DNA of 64,000 nt. Source: Eudorina sp. 2006-703-Eu-15. Taxonomy: Eukaryota; Chlorophyta; Chlorophyceae; Chlamydomonadales; Volvocaceae. The stretch is from assembly GCA_003117195.1 (NCBI GenBank), contig BDSI01000002.1, forward strand, positions 651,621 to 715,620, in the 5' to 3' direction. Position numbers and translations under genes: made by a program. Below, in pieces: positions 36,035 to 48,200 of this stretch (its first letter is position 1; every line of letters begins with the position of its first letter). The notes beneath the pieces are model-generated. The model was not told the origin of the DNA, ran no database searches, and saw only the letters and a list, made by a program, of their open reading frames with translations.

Positions 36035-39000
36035 CGGCGGGTCATCCGCATCCTCGTGCTCCCGGTTGAAATGCGGTGTACGGTGTTCCTGGGCATGGAA
36101 AGGACACCCGCAGTTGTACGAGCACGGGCTCGGTGGCGGCGGGCCGCTCCCCCTTTCGGTTCCCGGTGGAAACGCGGCGGTGGGACGCGCCAGCGGTGGG
36201 GTGCCGGGGGAGGGGGCTGTCTCTCGTGTGCCTGCCGCGCGCGGTGAGCCGCTCGCGGCGTGAAACATCCACATCTTGCTCGTGCCGTGTGCCGGAACCT
36301 TGGTGGCAGGGAGCTGCCGTGTGCCCGTACGGCTTGCAGAGGTGCGCGGCCACACTGCAGGTACTGCTTCTTGGTGTATATTGACTGCAGTGGTGGATTG
36401 CTTATCAGTCGAAGGGGAAGCCCCGGTCCCGCGGCCGCCAGGTGTTGGGAAACCCGTTCCCTGGCGGCAAGGGAGGGTTACAGTACGGCGCTGTACGGCA
36501 TTGTACGGCACTGTACGGCACTGTACGGCACAGGTTAGGGATGCGCAGATTCCTCTTGCGCCCCAGTGTGCACGTAAGCATGTGGGGCTGGATCTCATCT
36601 AGCGCTCTCGAATTGGGAATTAAGATTGAATCGAATCATATTAATGTTTGCTGTGGCCAAAGGTGGTCAACGCGCAATCGCCGAGCATCTCACCGCGCCA
36701 TCGCGTAGCCGGCGGCAGCGGCGGAGGAGCAGCAACGGAGCGCCCGCAGTCGGGGGCTGGGGTTGGACTGGGTGATGGTGCGTCGCGGCACAGCGGCGCA
36801 AACGCCGGTTGGGGGCTGTTGACGGGTGTGATTTGTTGGGCGGTTGGCTGTTTGCCTTGGTTGCGGGTTGGCTGCACCGGTCTTGGGAGGTGTCCACGCC
36901 TTCTCAGTTTTCTTGTGTATCCGGGCAAATGCGGGCCGGGCATTTGCATTCATCGTGTTTTTGCTTCGTGCCCTGTATAATGCCCGTTTGGAAGAATATC
37001 CAATCGTCTGGAAGAGATCCAACCGTACGTTTGCAAGAGATCCAATAATGAGGGGAAGGGAGGTGCTGCCCTGCAGTCGGCGTGTGCCGTTGTTACCTTG
37101 GTTTCGGGCGAGGAGGGGGTGAGACATGGGCGTGCGGCTTTCGCCGCGCGTGTGGGCCGGGAGGAAGTTGGTGTGCTGGATTGCCGCATGTAGGTCGCTG
37201 AGCCAACCTGACGCCTGTTTTGCGTGGCTTTTTGAGGATTTGGGTCTATAAACCTTTGCGCCGCGCACGCGTGTGGTCAGTTGCCGCAGCACCTAACGCA
37301 CGGCGGCTGCCGTCCTTCGCGGCAACGGCATGTGGTCGCAGCCGCGGAGCCCGCCCTTGGCGGCCCGCGTTCAGAACTGGCGGTGTATGTTGTTGAATTG
37401 ACGAGCGCGGGCAGGTACGATGAATTGCTTAAGAAATGGGTCCTCTGTCGACACGACGACGTACGAACATGAGCATGGATATATGTGCTACTGCTCGTCA
37501 TCCGTACAGTTTACGACTGTACGTGCACACACGCTGGGGTGTTTCTGTCTGCTCGATTGAGTGCTTGCGCAAACATGCGTGGGACGGGTGGTTAGCGCAC
37601 TTCCGCGGGAACTGCTTTAACTGACGACAGCGCAGGCGCATTATGCATTACTGCTAAGAAGAAGCTGGCATGTCGTACGCCGTACAGCGAACACATTGTC
37701 CACGAACGCAGGCAAGCCGTTGAGAAGTAGCGGCGATTTTGTTGCAACTTGCACGCTCCGGTGTTGAGTTTGATTCCGCAGTGCGGTACTTGCGGAACCG
37801 CGAGCAAGGTGCGCGCCTGGCCGCCATCTGCGGGCGTTGCGGGATGTGGCAGGAAGTGAAGTGAGGGATTCGAGTCGCCTCCCCGGTATCGTGTCCTGCG
37901 GGGCGCGGCAGCCTCGCAGGAAATGGGGTCCGGCGGGTCATGCAGGTGTGTTGGCTCAAGGGCGCGTGGCTTCGTGCGCAATGCTGTTCGTGTGTTGCTG
38001 TATCACCTGCTGTATCACCTGCTTCGGAGCAGGGCTCGCCGATGAGGTGTCGCCGATGCGGTGTCGCTCCTCCCTCGCGGACACTTTGAACCCCGGGACG
38101 GGTGGGCGGAATCGTGTGGGGCCAAAGGCGGGAGAACGGGCTCCCGTAAGAAACCCCGACGCGATGCAACTTAACCCTCCCTGGAACCTGCGATGATGAC
38201 CGATTCCGCCCTTCTCCACCAGGGCGGAATCACGCAACCGCGCATGGCGAGTTGGAGGGGCGTGAGGCCGAAGAGCGGTGCCTTTAGGGTCGCTCCGGGC
38301 CGGTGCTTGTGGGGGCTGGTTGCCTGACGTCGGAAGCCCCCACTGCTGCTCTGGGTCTGCGGTTTTGGCGGGGTCGGGCGGGCGGAACCGAACCGCGCGA
38401 GGAGTGCACGTGTGGCGACGCAGTGTCTCGGTCTGAGCTGGTAAGCCTTGCGCAGGTGCTGGGAGCCTCGGAGCGTCGTGAAGGTTCCTGGTTGATGAAC
38501 GAACGCAGACACGGATGGTGGGGTCGGGCGCCTTGCAGATAGAAGCCCGTGTGTTCCACAAACGGTTGTGGTTGTACACGTCTCCGGATTGAAGGGCTCA
38601 TGTGCGAACGGGTACGGATATGTGACGGGGCACGAGGATGTAGTACTGGTCACGGGTGTAGTACTGGTCGTCCGCCTCGCGCCGGTGCACGCGGAAGCAA
38701 GCGAAAGACCGCCAGCCGTCCACCTGACCACCCCGTGGCCCAGGACCTTGTCCGTCTCGGTGTGGCAGCAAGGGAACCGCACACCTCGTGAACCGCACTG
38801 GGTGGACCACGCAAGGTATCCCTGCCGTATGGTAGCCCCCACGCAATCCTGCGCCACCCCGCTGCAGTTTCCCTTGCCGCTCCCCGCAGCCTCCCGCACT
38901 ACAGCTGCGGTCGGGTTGGGTTGGGTTTTGGTCTGGTCAGTGACTGCCGCACACCTCGTTCGCACCTGTATTCGAGTTCCCTATGACGATGTTAGTCGCC

Positions 39001-39393
39001 CGATCCACCAATTGGGAAAGCCTGGAGCGAGCGTAGCCACGTAGCATATTGCGTTGCCGGTCTGGGAAGTTACGCCTGTACGCCTAGCTTGTAGGCTTTC
39101 ACCGTGAATTTCTTTGTTATTAGAGCCCGACATTCACCGAAAGCATCCAGCGCTGGTTCGTACATAACTGAGTAGACACTTCCTCTCCAACAAACGCTGG
39201 CTGCCTGATACCGTATTGCATTGAGCCTGGAAGGCGGGACAAATGGCTTCAGTATTTTTACTATTATAGTTGTGCAGCTGATACGGTGTAGTTGTTGACT
39301 CGGTCAAACTAAGTCGGCGTCTGCACATATCAAGTTTGGATTGCCCTTCACTTATGGGGTCAATTACTAACATTTTCTGAAGAAACTAGCAGG
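36035..39393. other. 3.4-kb stretch after the channel gene; no gene seen
   Basis: The plus strand is G/T-rich through much of this stretch, as expected for a long 3' UTR of the channel or unannotated plus-strand RNA. No TGTAA signal was found near the stop. A TATAAACC lies near 37246. From about 38990 the sequence is AT-rich and probably holds the promoter of the next gene. No domain-bearing frame was recognised. Confidence 0.4.
36481..36530. repeat. 10-bp tandem repeat CTGTACGGCA x5
   Basis: Five consecutive 10-bp units, the first degenerate (CAGTACGGCG). The GTACGG core also recurs elsewhere, for example many times within the channel exons. Confidence 0.95.
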
Positions 39394-41267
39394 ATGCAGC
39401 GTCCGGATGCTAACCTCGACCATCAATTTCAGCAGGTGACACCGGCAATTGATGTGGCCGCAACCCGCAGGGCCGCTGTGAAGGGCGCTGACGGAAGGGG
39501 GCTCACTGTTTCATATAAAACACTGCAGACGGCCGCACAGCTTACCATTCTGGCAGTTTCACAACCTCGGGCAGTGAAATTGCGTGTGCAAGCGTGGCTG
39601 ACGAAACTCAGGGAGCCGGTGAGCCGTGGATGGTTTCTGCGCAAGATTGAAGCTTTTGCCTTGAAGGGTGCAGCACTTTCGGGTCATGCTTTCACGGACC
39701 GCTTTGGCCCATCTCCCGGTCCCGCCGCTCGCAGACAAGCAATGTGGTGTGGAAGCGGAACCGCAACGCGTATTGCGCATTATTGCTGGCACAGTTGCAG
39801 CAGGGGCGGCTGGAGACCCCCTTCACGGTGATGCCACCAGACGGGTCGCTGCCCAACCTACCCCACCACCTCGTGTACAGGTACCTTGCGCTCTTAACTG
39901 GGCCTGGGCCGCAGTTTCGGAAAGGATTTGCCCGTCATGCTGCAGACAGCAGCTGGCGTGGGCTGTGCCAGTGGGTCCATGCTAAGCGGCTGTGGTTTCC
40001 ATTCCTTGTCGATCCGCAGGGCCTTGTCTCCGTGTCGTGCTGTGGCGCACACGCGTAGCAACTCCACCTCGCCCATTGGTGTCGCGTCGAATGGCCGGAG
40101 TCCATCAGCTGGGCAAGGCGCTCCCCACCAGCCGCATGGTCACTTGGGACCAGGACAGCTGCAAGGCCTTGTTCATGCGTTCCACAGGTAGGTGCACGCA
40201 TTTACGGGCGCCCGGGCTCAGGCAGGGGGGTGCGCAAGAAGAGTGCCTTGTGCGGCGAAACTGAGTGGTTATCTGCCTTGCCGCAGCAACATGCAAGCGC
40301 GAGGGTTCGACTTAACCCGGCCTAGGGACGGCAGCAGAGGACGGAGGTACGCAGCTTGAAGCAGTCGCTTGCCCGGTATCTGCGAGCAATCGGTACACGT
40401 TGCCTCGGCGAAGAGCCATTTTGTGACAAAACGATGCCATCATGCCCGGGCACCTCAACAGGGAAGCTGTTGACCGTGCAGCCGACGTGGAGCCTACCCG
40501 CAAGGGCGATGATACACGGCACAAGCTGGCTGCGGCCGCCATTCAAACCGGCGGTAGAGCGGATTGCTGCAAAGGCTCGCGGGGCAGCGCAGAGGCTCAC
40601 GGCAGTGCGGTGGCTCGTGTGCCAAATGGAACCAAGATGGATGCAAGCAGCAGGGCCGCGGATGCAACCAAAGCAGCCACGGGTGCCAGTGACTGGAGCG
40701 AGCATCCACAGCGCGACCAGCAGCGCTCGCCGCACGATTTACGTGCGGAATGGGTGGCGTCGGATTTTGGGGGAGACGATTCGCTCGCAGATCAGGTGCG
40801 GTAGTTAGGGTACGAGGTGGGACAAGTCCCCGTTCACCTGCAAAGTGAATGAAACAGCCGGCGGGCCGAAATGGCCCCTAACCAAGTCTCACCGCCAGGG
40901 TCCACGACACTGTTTTAACCCCTTATGGTAGCAGCCGTCGACCCTTGCTCCTGGTCTCGTATCGCAGGACACAGCGGCCGCAGCGCTCTTCGTCGCCAAG
41001 GAGGCTGAAGTGGCCGCGCGGGTCGCGGCAAAGCCCAAGGAAGACGATGAACAGCAACGAATGGCCGACGAAGACGCAGCCCGGCGCCGACAGCAGCAAC
41101 AGGTGCACCGGACCACTGCCGCAAAAGCTCATTTGGACGAGGTAATAGCACATTACAGCGACGCACGCCAACAGTGGACGTCGCCGCATGGCAGCCCAGC
41201 CCGCTACGCAGCCTTGCATGGCCCCAGCGGAGGGACGGCCGGCGCTGCCTCTCGTCGGGCTTGGTAG
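39394..41267 (+). CDS. DUF4485-like N-terminal domain protein
   Basis: A five-exon model with matching phases: 39394-39435, 39529-39618, 39735-39880 (phase 2), 40462-40795, 40968-41267 (stop TAG), 303 aa. Exons 1-3 give a compact unit: LDHQFQQ, then VKLRVQAWLTKL, then VVWKRNRNAYCALLLAQLQQ and LETPFTVMPPDG...LPHHLVYR. This spacing resembles the DUF4485 family as I remember it, a eukaryotic domain of unknown role, so that match is moderate. The rest is polar and charged. The final exon predicts a coiled coil (VAKEAEVAARVAAKPKEDDE onward) ending in a basic tail. An extra exon at 40109-40187 also looks coding (LGKALPTSRMVTWDQDSCKA), but its phase does not fit the model, so the middle of the gene is less sure. 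A cilium or centriole role is possible but not shown. Confidence 0.62.
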
Positions 41268-41340
41268 GTGTCGTGGCGCAGCTGTAGAGGAGGCCTGCCT
41301 AAGGTGGTGGATCGTCTATTCGGACATTCAAACAATGTCG

Positions 41341-41348
41341 TATAAATA
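41341..41348 (+). promoter_or_regulatory. TATA box candidate (TATAAATA)
   Basis: TATAAATA lies in the 320-bp gap 41268-41588 after the DUF4485-like gene and about 240 bp before the first in-frame ATG (41589) of possible 5' exons of the coiled-coil gene. Its position and match suggest that gene's core promoter. Confidence 0.5.
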
Positions 41349-41588
41349 GCAGGCATGGTTTTGGTCTTTGTGTGCGCATCGTGTGAGCATGGGATGGGTC
41401 ATCACTTTCATACGGATAGACGATGGTGCTCGGGGCGTGTGCTGCAACTCAGCTAGTTTGTGATAATGCATGGTGGTGGTGGTGGGTGTGTGTATACATA
41501 TGATCCCGATGCCGGATGTCTTGGAGCAGCGAAGCCGCTAGGTATGCTGGCGCGGAGACAACATGTCGGTGTCAGACTTTAGTCATGC

Positions 41589-42255
41589 GTGGATAGCAGC
41601 AAACACACGCGACGCGCGGCGCATAGATCCGTGGCATCCATTCCGCTGAGCAGCATCAAGCAGGAGGGCCGCGATGAGCCTGCGCCACAGACCAACGGCA
41701 ACCGGTTTTACCTGCCCGGCCGACCATGGGTCTCATCGGCAGTCGGGCCTCCTGCAGTTCAGCAATCTGGCGTCTGCCATGTCACATGAGGGCCCCACAG
41801 TCTGGGACACTATGAAGGCGTCATAGCAGCTATGGCGCTGATCAGGACGTAGTCTGGACGGGCGGTTCGGAGGCCCAGGCGGTGAGCCGCGCTGCAGAGG
41901 CGGCAGCCCTCCTTTCCGTCATCCGGAGACGCACTTGGTCGATACGGACGAGCCGATGGACCAGCTTGTGGACCGACCTGCGCCGCAGAGCTGCATCTAC
42001 GGTCAGCGGCCGCGCAGGTGCCCCAAGCACCCAAGCGGGCCGCCATGCGGGACGCTGCGCACCGCTGGCCAGTCGTCAGACCTAGGCCGCATCCCTACCC
42101 ATGCTGTACAGGTCTGGCACAGACCTTGCATGGACTTCCTGCTCCTTGCTTTCAGCCACAGCGTGGCTCCTAAGCATGCCTGGCAGGTGCCAGTGGACCC
42201 ATCCGCACCCACCCCGCCCCTGGGTGCCCGCCCCGCGCCGCTGTCTCGCCGGCAG
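41589..42255 (+). other. Probable 5' exons of the coiled-coil gene, unresolved
   Basis: Two pieces look coding on the plus strand: 41589-41729 (ATG, MDSSKHTRRAAHRS..., ending GRPW before a weak gtctca donor) and about 41880-42018 (VSRAAEAAALLSVIRRRT..., before GTGCCC). The main exon needs a phase-2 partner, and I could not find a chain that satisfies every phase. The true start codon of the large gene therefore remains open. Confidence 0.35.
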
Positions 42256-45200
42256 GAGTCCCCTCCGAGCATCACCTACGCCTGAGACGGTCCGACAAAC
42301 ACGTTCGCCCCCGCGCGCCGCCGGCAAGCTGCATTTGCTAACCGTGGACACCGATTCTCTGGGCGCCACGGCTGGCTGCAGCCGCAGCAAATCTCCCGGG
42401 ACTGCGGGCGGTGCGGCAGATAGCGATCAGGTGCAGCCGGGGGGCCAGGCCACGCTGCGCCTGGCGCCGCCGCGCAAGACAGCCACTCCCGAGAGGTCGG
42501 ATCGCGCCCAGAGCAGCCGCGTTCCACGGGATGGACGCCTGGACCAAATCGGCAGGTCGCCGTCGCCGGCTCCCGGGCGGAGCCCCAAGGCAGCTGCTGA
42601 CTTTGACCGTCATCGCGCCGGCGATGATGACGCAGCCATCGCCACTTTGTTTCCACACGCCGCACAGGATGGCACCGCCAGGCGGCCCACGCCTATCGCC
42701 GTCCTCCTTGCTTCGCCGCGGCACTTGGGCCTGCCGCGCTACATCCATCCGGCGGCCAGTAACAGTCCTCCAAGTGGCAGCCCGCGATCAGGGCGTAGGT
42801 ACAGCCGCAGCCGCAGCTCCAGTCCGACTGCCTCGCCGTCGGGGCGACGGGTCTGGCCGTCGCCGGACCCGTACAGCTTCACGCGGCAGATGCGCGCCTC
42901 ACGCCAGGCACTGCATGTGTTGGCCAAGGAAGCGCTTGCTCAGCCGCAGGTCGCCTCGGCGGCCACCGCCGGCGACGAAGCCGGCAGTTCGCTTGGTCCG
43001 CAGCCACTTAGCTCGCCAGGCAGCGGCCGCCGTCGGGGCCCGGTCCCTGCACGGTTCGAGTTCAGTGGCCTTATAACGTCATTGCTGCCGCCACCGCCCG
43101 TGCCAGCGCTGGCAGGTATACCTCTCCTCCAGCAGCAGCTGGAACGTGATCGCAGCCCCCACACCAGGCGGCCGCCGGAAGCAGCCGCAGCCATGCAGTC
43201 CGGCAGCCCGCCTGGCGTCCTGCGAGCAGCTGGTGGCGGCGGCGGCGGCGGCCACACAATGCGGAGGCCTTTCACGATAGATGAAATGGCGCTTGGTGAA
43301 TTTGAATCCCCGGGGAGCAGCCTCCGCAGCAGCAGTCCCCGGGCGGCCTGGCCAGCTCACGACAGGCCAGCACATGCAGCGAACGCAAGTGCAAGCGACG
43401 GCAGCAACATGGCGACCAGCAGCGCGGCCAGCGGCTCCATCAGCGGGCTCAGCCAAGATGTGCAGCCGGTCGCCCCGCCGGGACTCCGCCTTGCCAGTCC
43501 GCCCGCGTCGCCAAGACAGTTGGCGGCACGGGTCTTGGCTCCTGCCGGGAGGGCGGCAACATGGCAGACTGCGCGTCAGCCATCCCCGTTGGGTGGCAGG
43601 GGTCCGCCGGCGGACGGCAAACCAGAAGACCGACCGCCGGGGCCGCATCGAGAAGCACGCGCGGCGCGCTCTGTGGAGCGCATGCAGCGGGCGAGAACAG
43701 CTACCAGACAAGGAACGGCCGGCGGAACAGCAGCGGGCTCTCGGCCCGCTTCCGTGCCTTTAGCCCGTGCGCCGCCGTCGCGTCTCGTCTCCGTGCCGAC
43801 GTCGTCACGCCCGTCCTCCGTGCCGCCCTCTTCCTCGCGCCGACCCGCAGCGCCGGTGAGAAGCCGGCCCGGTGGGGCGGGACAACCGGCGGGCGCGTCT
43901 GACGCAGTCCGAACGCAGATAGGCTCCGGTGTTCCTGGCTCGGCTGCGGTGTCAGAACACGGTCTCTCCTCCCGCGCGCCGTCCGGTACGCAACAGTCAT
44001 CCCTGCGCGGCTTCACGACGGCCTCCAATGTGTCTATGCCCAGCAGCGCTCAGCTGACGGAGATGGCCCGTCGCAACCTCGCGGCCAGCCTGCCAGCGGC
44101 CTTCAGCTTCTCCAGCAGCCATCAGAGCAGCAGGAGTGCGCCGCAGCACGACTTGGGCGGCGGCGCACGCAGTGGCAGCAGCTCCAGGGACGGGCCTGGC
44201 CGCGGCACTGGAAGTGGGAGCGAGGCTTCCCTGCCGGAGAGTGAAATCTCAGGGTTGCAGCACGTTTCTAGGTCTAGACTGGGGATGTTGGGAGGGCTCG
44301 CCATTGGCGACGGCGGCAGCCGCAGCTCTGAACCTACCCGAGCAGCTGGCAGCAGCCGGACGCCAACAGGCACAGGCGACAGTGCAGTCGTGGGACAGGC
44401 GCCATCTGGGAGAGGCAGCTCCGGCCAACCCGGTGGGGGTTTCGGCGCCACAGGGCTCTCAGGGGCCACCGGCGTCATTCCCGGTCGCGGCGGCGCATTC
44501 GGCCTCAGAACTCAAGTCCCAAGCCTTGGCAGAAGCAGCGACGGCCTGGCGGACCTGGCTGGAGCTCTGGGATACGGTGGGCAACCCAGAGGCGAGGCTA
44601 GCGACCGCGGCCGGGTTACAGACCTGGATGGCGGCTTAGGCGGTCTGGCCAGGAGCAGTGACGGCTTCTCGGAGCGGGGACGCGTCACGGAGTCCAGTGG
44701 GCGCACCCGGTCCACGGAGGGCTGCACGGGACTGGGCATTACTGCAAATGAACAGGCGTCCAGCGGCACGACCACCGGGGTGGCGGCTTCCAGTGTCGTC
44801 GGTCGAGGTCACCGCACGGCGACTTTCGCCATCGACCGCGGTGGCGTGGGCAGCAGGGCGGCGGACGCGGGCGTCCCTGGGCTCCGCGCGGAAATAGCCG
44901 ATGGCCGATCGCAGGCAGCGGGGCGAAGCGCCGCCGCTGGCTCACGCCGTGGCCTCTTGGGGCCCGTGGGTTCAAGCTCGACGAGCAGCGGCACTGTGGA
45001 CCTGCTGCCGGCCGGTGGGCGCCAGGGCCGCTACGGCCAGGCCGTGCAAGAGACCCCGACCCTCCTCAGGCGATCCGCGGCCGAGCAGACAAGCCGGCGG
45101 CCCCCCTGGACAGCGGCAGAGAGGGACCGCATGGCGGCGGCCGTCTTGCCCGCGTTGGGCGCAGAGCAGGAGGATCCGTCTTCGCAGCAGCCGCTGAGGC

Positions 45201-48200
45201 AGCTGGATCCTGGCGCGCTATCGCAGCAGGCGCCCGGCGGCGATATATCAGCGACAGCCGGTCAGGCAGGGCAAGGAAGCGTGCCGCTGGGGTCACATGG
45301 TGGCTTTGCGGAGCTGTCCGCGGCGGAGGCCGCCGGGGAGCTGGCCCTGCTGGATGTGGAGGGCGTGATCCGGGATTTTGAGCGTTCCCTTCAGGTGAGG
45401 CGGTTCCTGGAAGGCTGTGGCGGAGTGCAACTGTGTTATATCAGCGCCTCGTGACCCGCTGCTCTCACAAACCTTCCTTTTGAGCATTTTGATGAGTGAG
45501 TCACCTTCACAGCAGAACTGCCATGCTCGTGGTGTGCCTGGCCCGCAGCAAAACCTTGAGTTCAACTTGCGGCCAACACCAAATCGGGCCGCCGACGGAA
45601 GGGACATCCGCGCTGGACCGCCGCCCGAGCAGGCGCGCGCAGACGCACCCGTCGCGTCATCCACCGCCTCGCGTCTTGCGGACCGATTTGCCCTCCATTC
45701 GGCTCTTGCCGACTTCCGCCATGCCTTCGACCGGCTCCGCCGCCGCCTTGCGCTGCACGTCAGTGACCCTGCTGTTGCGGATGCGCTGTACGGCAGCAGC
45801 GACGGCGGTTCCGGACCTCAACGATACATCAGCAATCCGCCTCATCCGCAGGGACAGGACCGTCAGGATCGGGGCCCCTCCAGCAGTGGCCAGCAATTCC
45901 CGCCGTGGCGGCCAGGCGGGGCAGGGCGGTCTTCCTCAGTGGACAGCAGCAGCCTCAGACAAGGCATGGCGCGGCGGGTGGGCACGGGTGGCGGCAGCGG
46001 AGGCGGCGCCCGTAACCCAGATGCAGCGGAGCGCTTCAGCCGTGTGGCGTCAGAGGCTGTTGCGCACTACAGGGATGATGTCACCTTGCTGTTGTCGCGC
46101 GTCCGTGCGGTGCTGCAGCCCTCGGTTGACGCAGAGGCGCGACGTCGGCTTCACACCAGCAGCGGTGGGGGTGAAGGTGGTGCTCAGGCTGCTGCGGAGG
46201 CCGCAGCACGAGGACGCATGGACGCATCGCTGCGGCGCAGGCTTGAGGACCTGGACGCAGATGAGGCGGCGGCAGCCCTGCGGGAGCTGGAGCTGCGGCG
46301 CAGGCTGGTATCGGAGGTGCTGCATGCACTCGAGGTAAGAGTGAATGCGCATTGGGCCATATGTACCGTATACGGTACCACAGAAGTGCTGTGTTGTCCG
46401 CGGCTGCAGCAAGCATAGCTCGGCTGCTGCGCATGAACATCACTGCACCTCCGCCGTGACCAAAAGGCATGCAGGTTTAGAGGCCCTATGCGATTTCCTT
46501 GCTCCCTGCCTAACCTCCCCTTTGCTGGACCCTCACGGTTCGGCCGCAGGAGTCCGCCCACCAGCTCGGGCTACAGCTGGTCACGCTTGCCGCCGCACCC
46601 ATCAACTTTCCCACCCCGGCGTTGTCGCGCCTGCGTGCCGCGCTCCACGAGCACCTGGAGGTGGACCCCGGCGGCGACGAGTTTGCCGTCGGCCACACGG
46701 GAGGCCAAAATGACGCCCTCCGCGCCAACCGGGCCGCCCCGTCCGATCCGCCTTCCGAGGATGGCCCCTTCGCATCCCCAAGCGCGCAGGCGCTCCGGGA
46801 GGTCGTGGCGGCCATGTACCCGGGTAGAGGCGCCGCCGGCGACGGCACCATTCGCGGTGAGGGAGGCGGCGACAGCGGCCGCAGTAGCAGCTTGGACAGC
46901 GCAGGTGCTGTGCGCAGCAGCGGCGCCGCACCGCTGCCTCACATGACCACAGCGACGGGCTCGAGCTCGGCCTCGGGGGAGCCGCTGAGCACAGTGGGTG
47001 CAACCGCGGCCTCGGACTCTCTTGCCTCTGAGGCCCTGAGGCTGAGGGCCCGGCTCAACTCCTGGCAGCGCGATAAGCCGGCGGGATGGCTTGGGGATAT
47101 GCCCACACCGGAGGCCGCAGCGAACCTGGCAGACCCGAACGGTGAGGTGCACCGCGGGCAGTATGGCCACCCACGCCGCGACGCGGGCGACCTCCGGCAC
47201 CGTGCGGGACCCTGGAGGACGGAGCCCGCTGGACGAGGCGCTGCTGACGATGGTAGGCTTGTGGGTGACCCGCAGCGGGGCGGCGCCGCCGGCGGTAACG
47301 CCAGGGCGGCAAGCAAAGCGCCCGGGACCCCGGCGGCGGCCGCCGGTGCCATTGACAGGCGAGGGCAGGACGGCAGCACTGCCCGAGGTGCTGGCCGTGG
47401 CGATGACGCCCAGGGATTGTTTGCGGCGCTCTTCGCCTCGCCGCACGCCGAAATCTTGCCCAGCGGCAGCGGCGTTGCGCATGTGACGCCCAGCTGCAGT
47501 ACTCGGGACTCCCCGTCCCCCGCGGATGCGGGGCCTCCGTCCCACAATCCACACTTGCATCAATTGCACGCTGACATGGGCCCAACTGCACCCACACCTG
47601 TGCCTTTTCCTCCACCGCCTTGCGCACCAGCGCCGTCACCCGGCGGAAGCGGCGCCTCGCAGCCCTCAAGCGCCTGGCCCGGCCGGGCTGGGGTCATGCC
47701 TACGACGCCCTCCACGGATGCCGTGCTACATGGCTCCACAACCTTCCATCCCTATGGGGAGCCGTTGGCTGCATCGCGGATGCAAGCGCAGCAGCAACGG
47801 CAGCAGCAACAGAATCGCTCCTACATGGCCCCTGGCAGCCAGGCCGCGTTCGAGCCGGAGCTCCTGCCCGAAGACACGCCCTCGGACGCCTGGCACGGCG
47901 GCGGGTCGGCGCTGCGTGTCCGCCGCGAGGCGCAGGCCGCACGCGCAGCGGCTGCAGCAGCCCGCGAGGCCGCGCTGGTGGCTGCACAGGAAGCCGCCGC
48001 GGCTGCGGAGCTGAGGGAGGCGCAGTCCCAGGCGCTGGGGCTGATCGTGAGTGCTGTGCAGGAAGCTGCGAGCGCGAGCATGCTGGAGGCGGCAGCCGCT
48101 GCGGAGCGCCAGCTGGCGCAGGTCAACGCGCGTGAGGTCGCCCAGGCCGACGTCCTCGGCGCAGCGGTGTCCGCGGTTCGGGAGGCGGCGGAGGCCACGG

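Noticed and set aside
40109..40187. Possible extra exon of the DUF4485-like gene
   Set aside because: The peptide looks coding, but its donor phase (1) does not match the next exon's need (phase 2). It may be alternative or belong to a different model.
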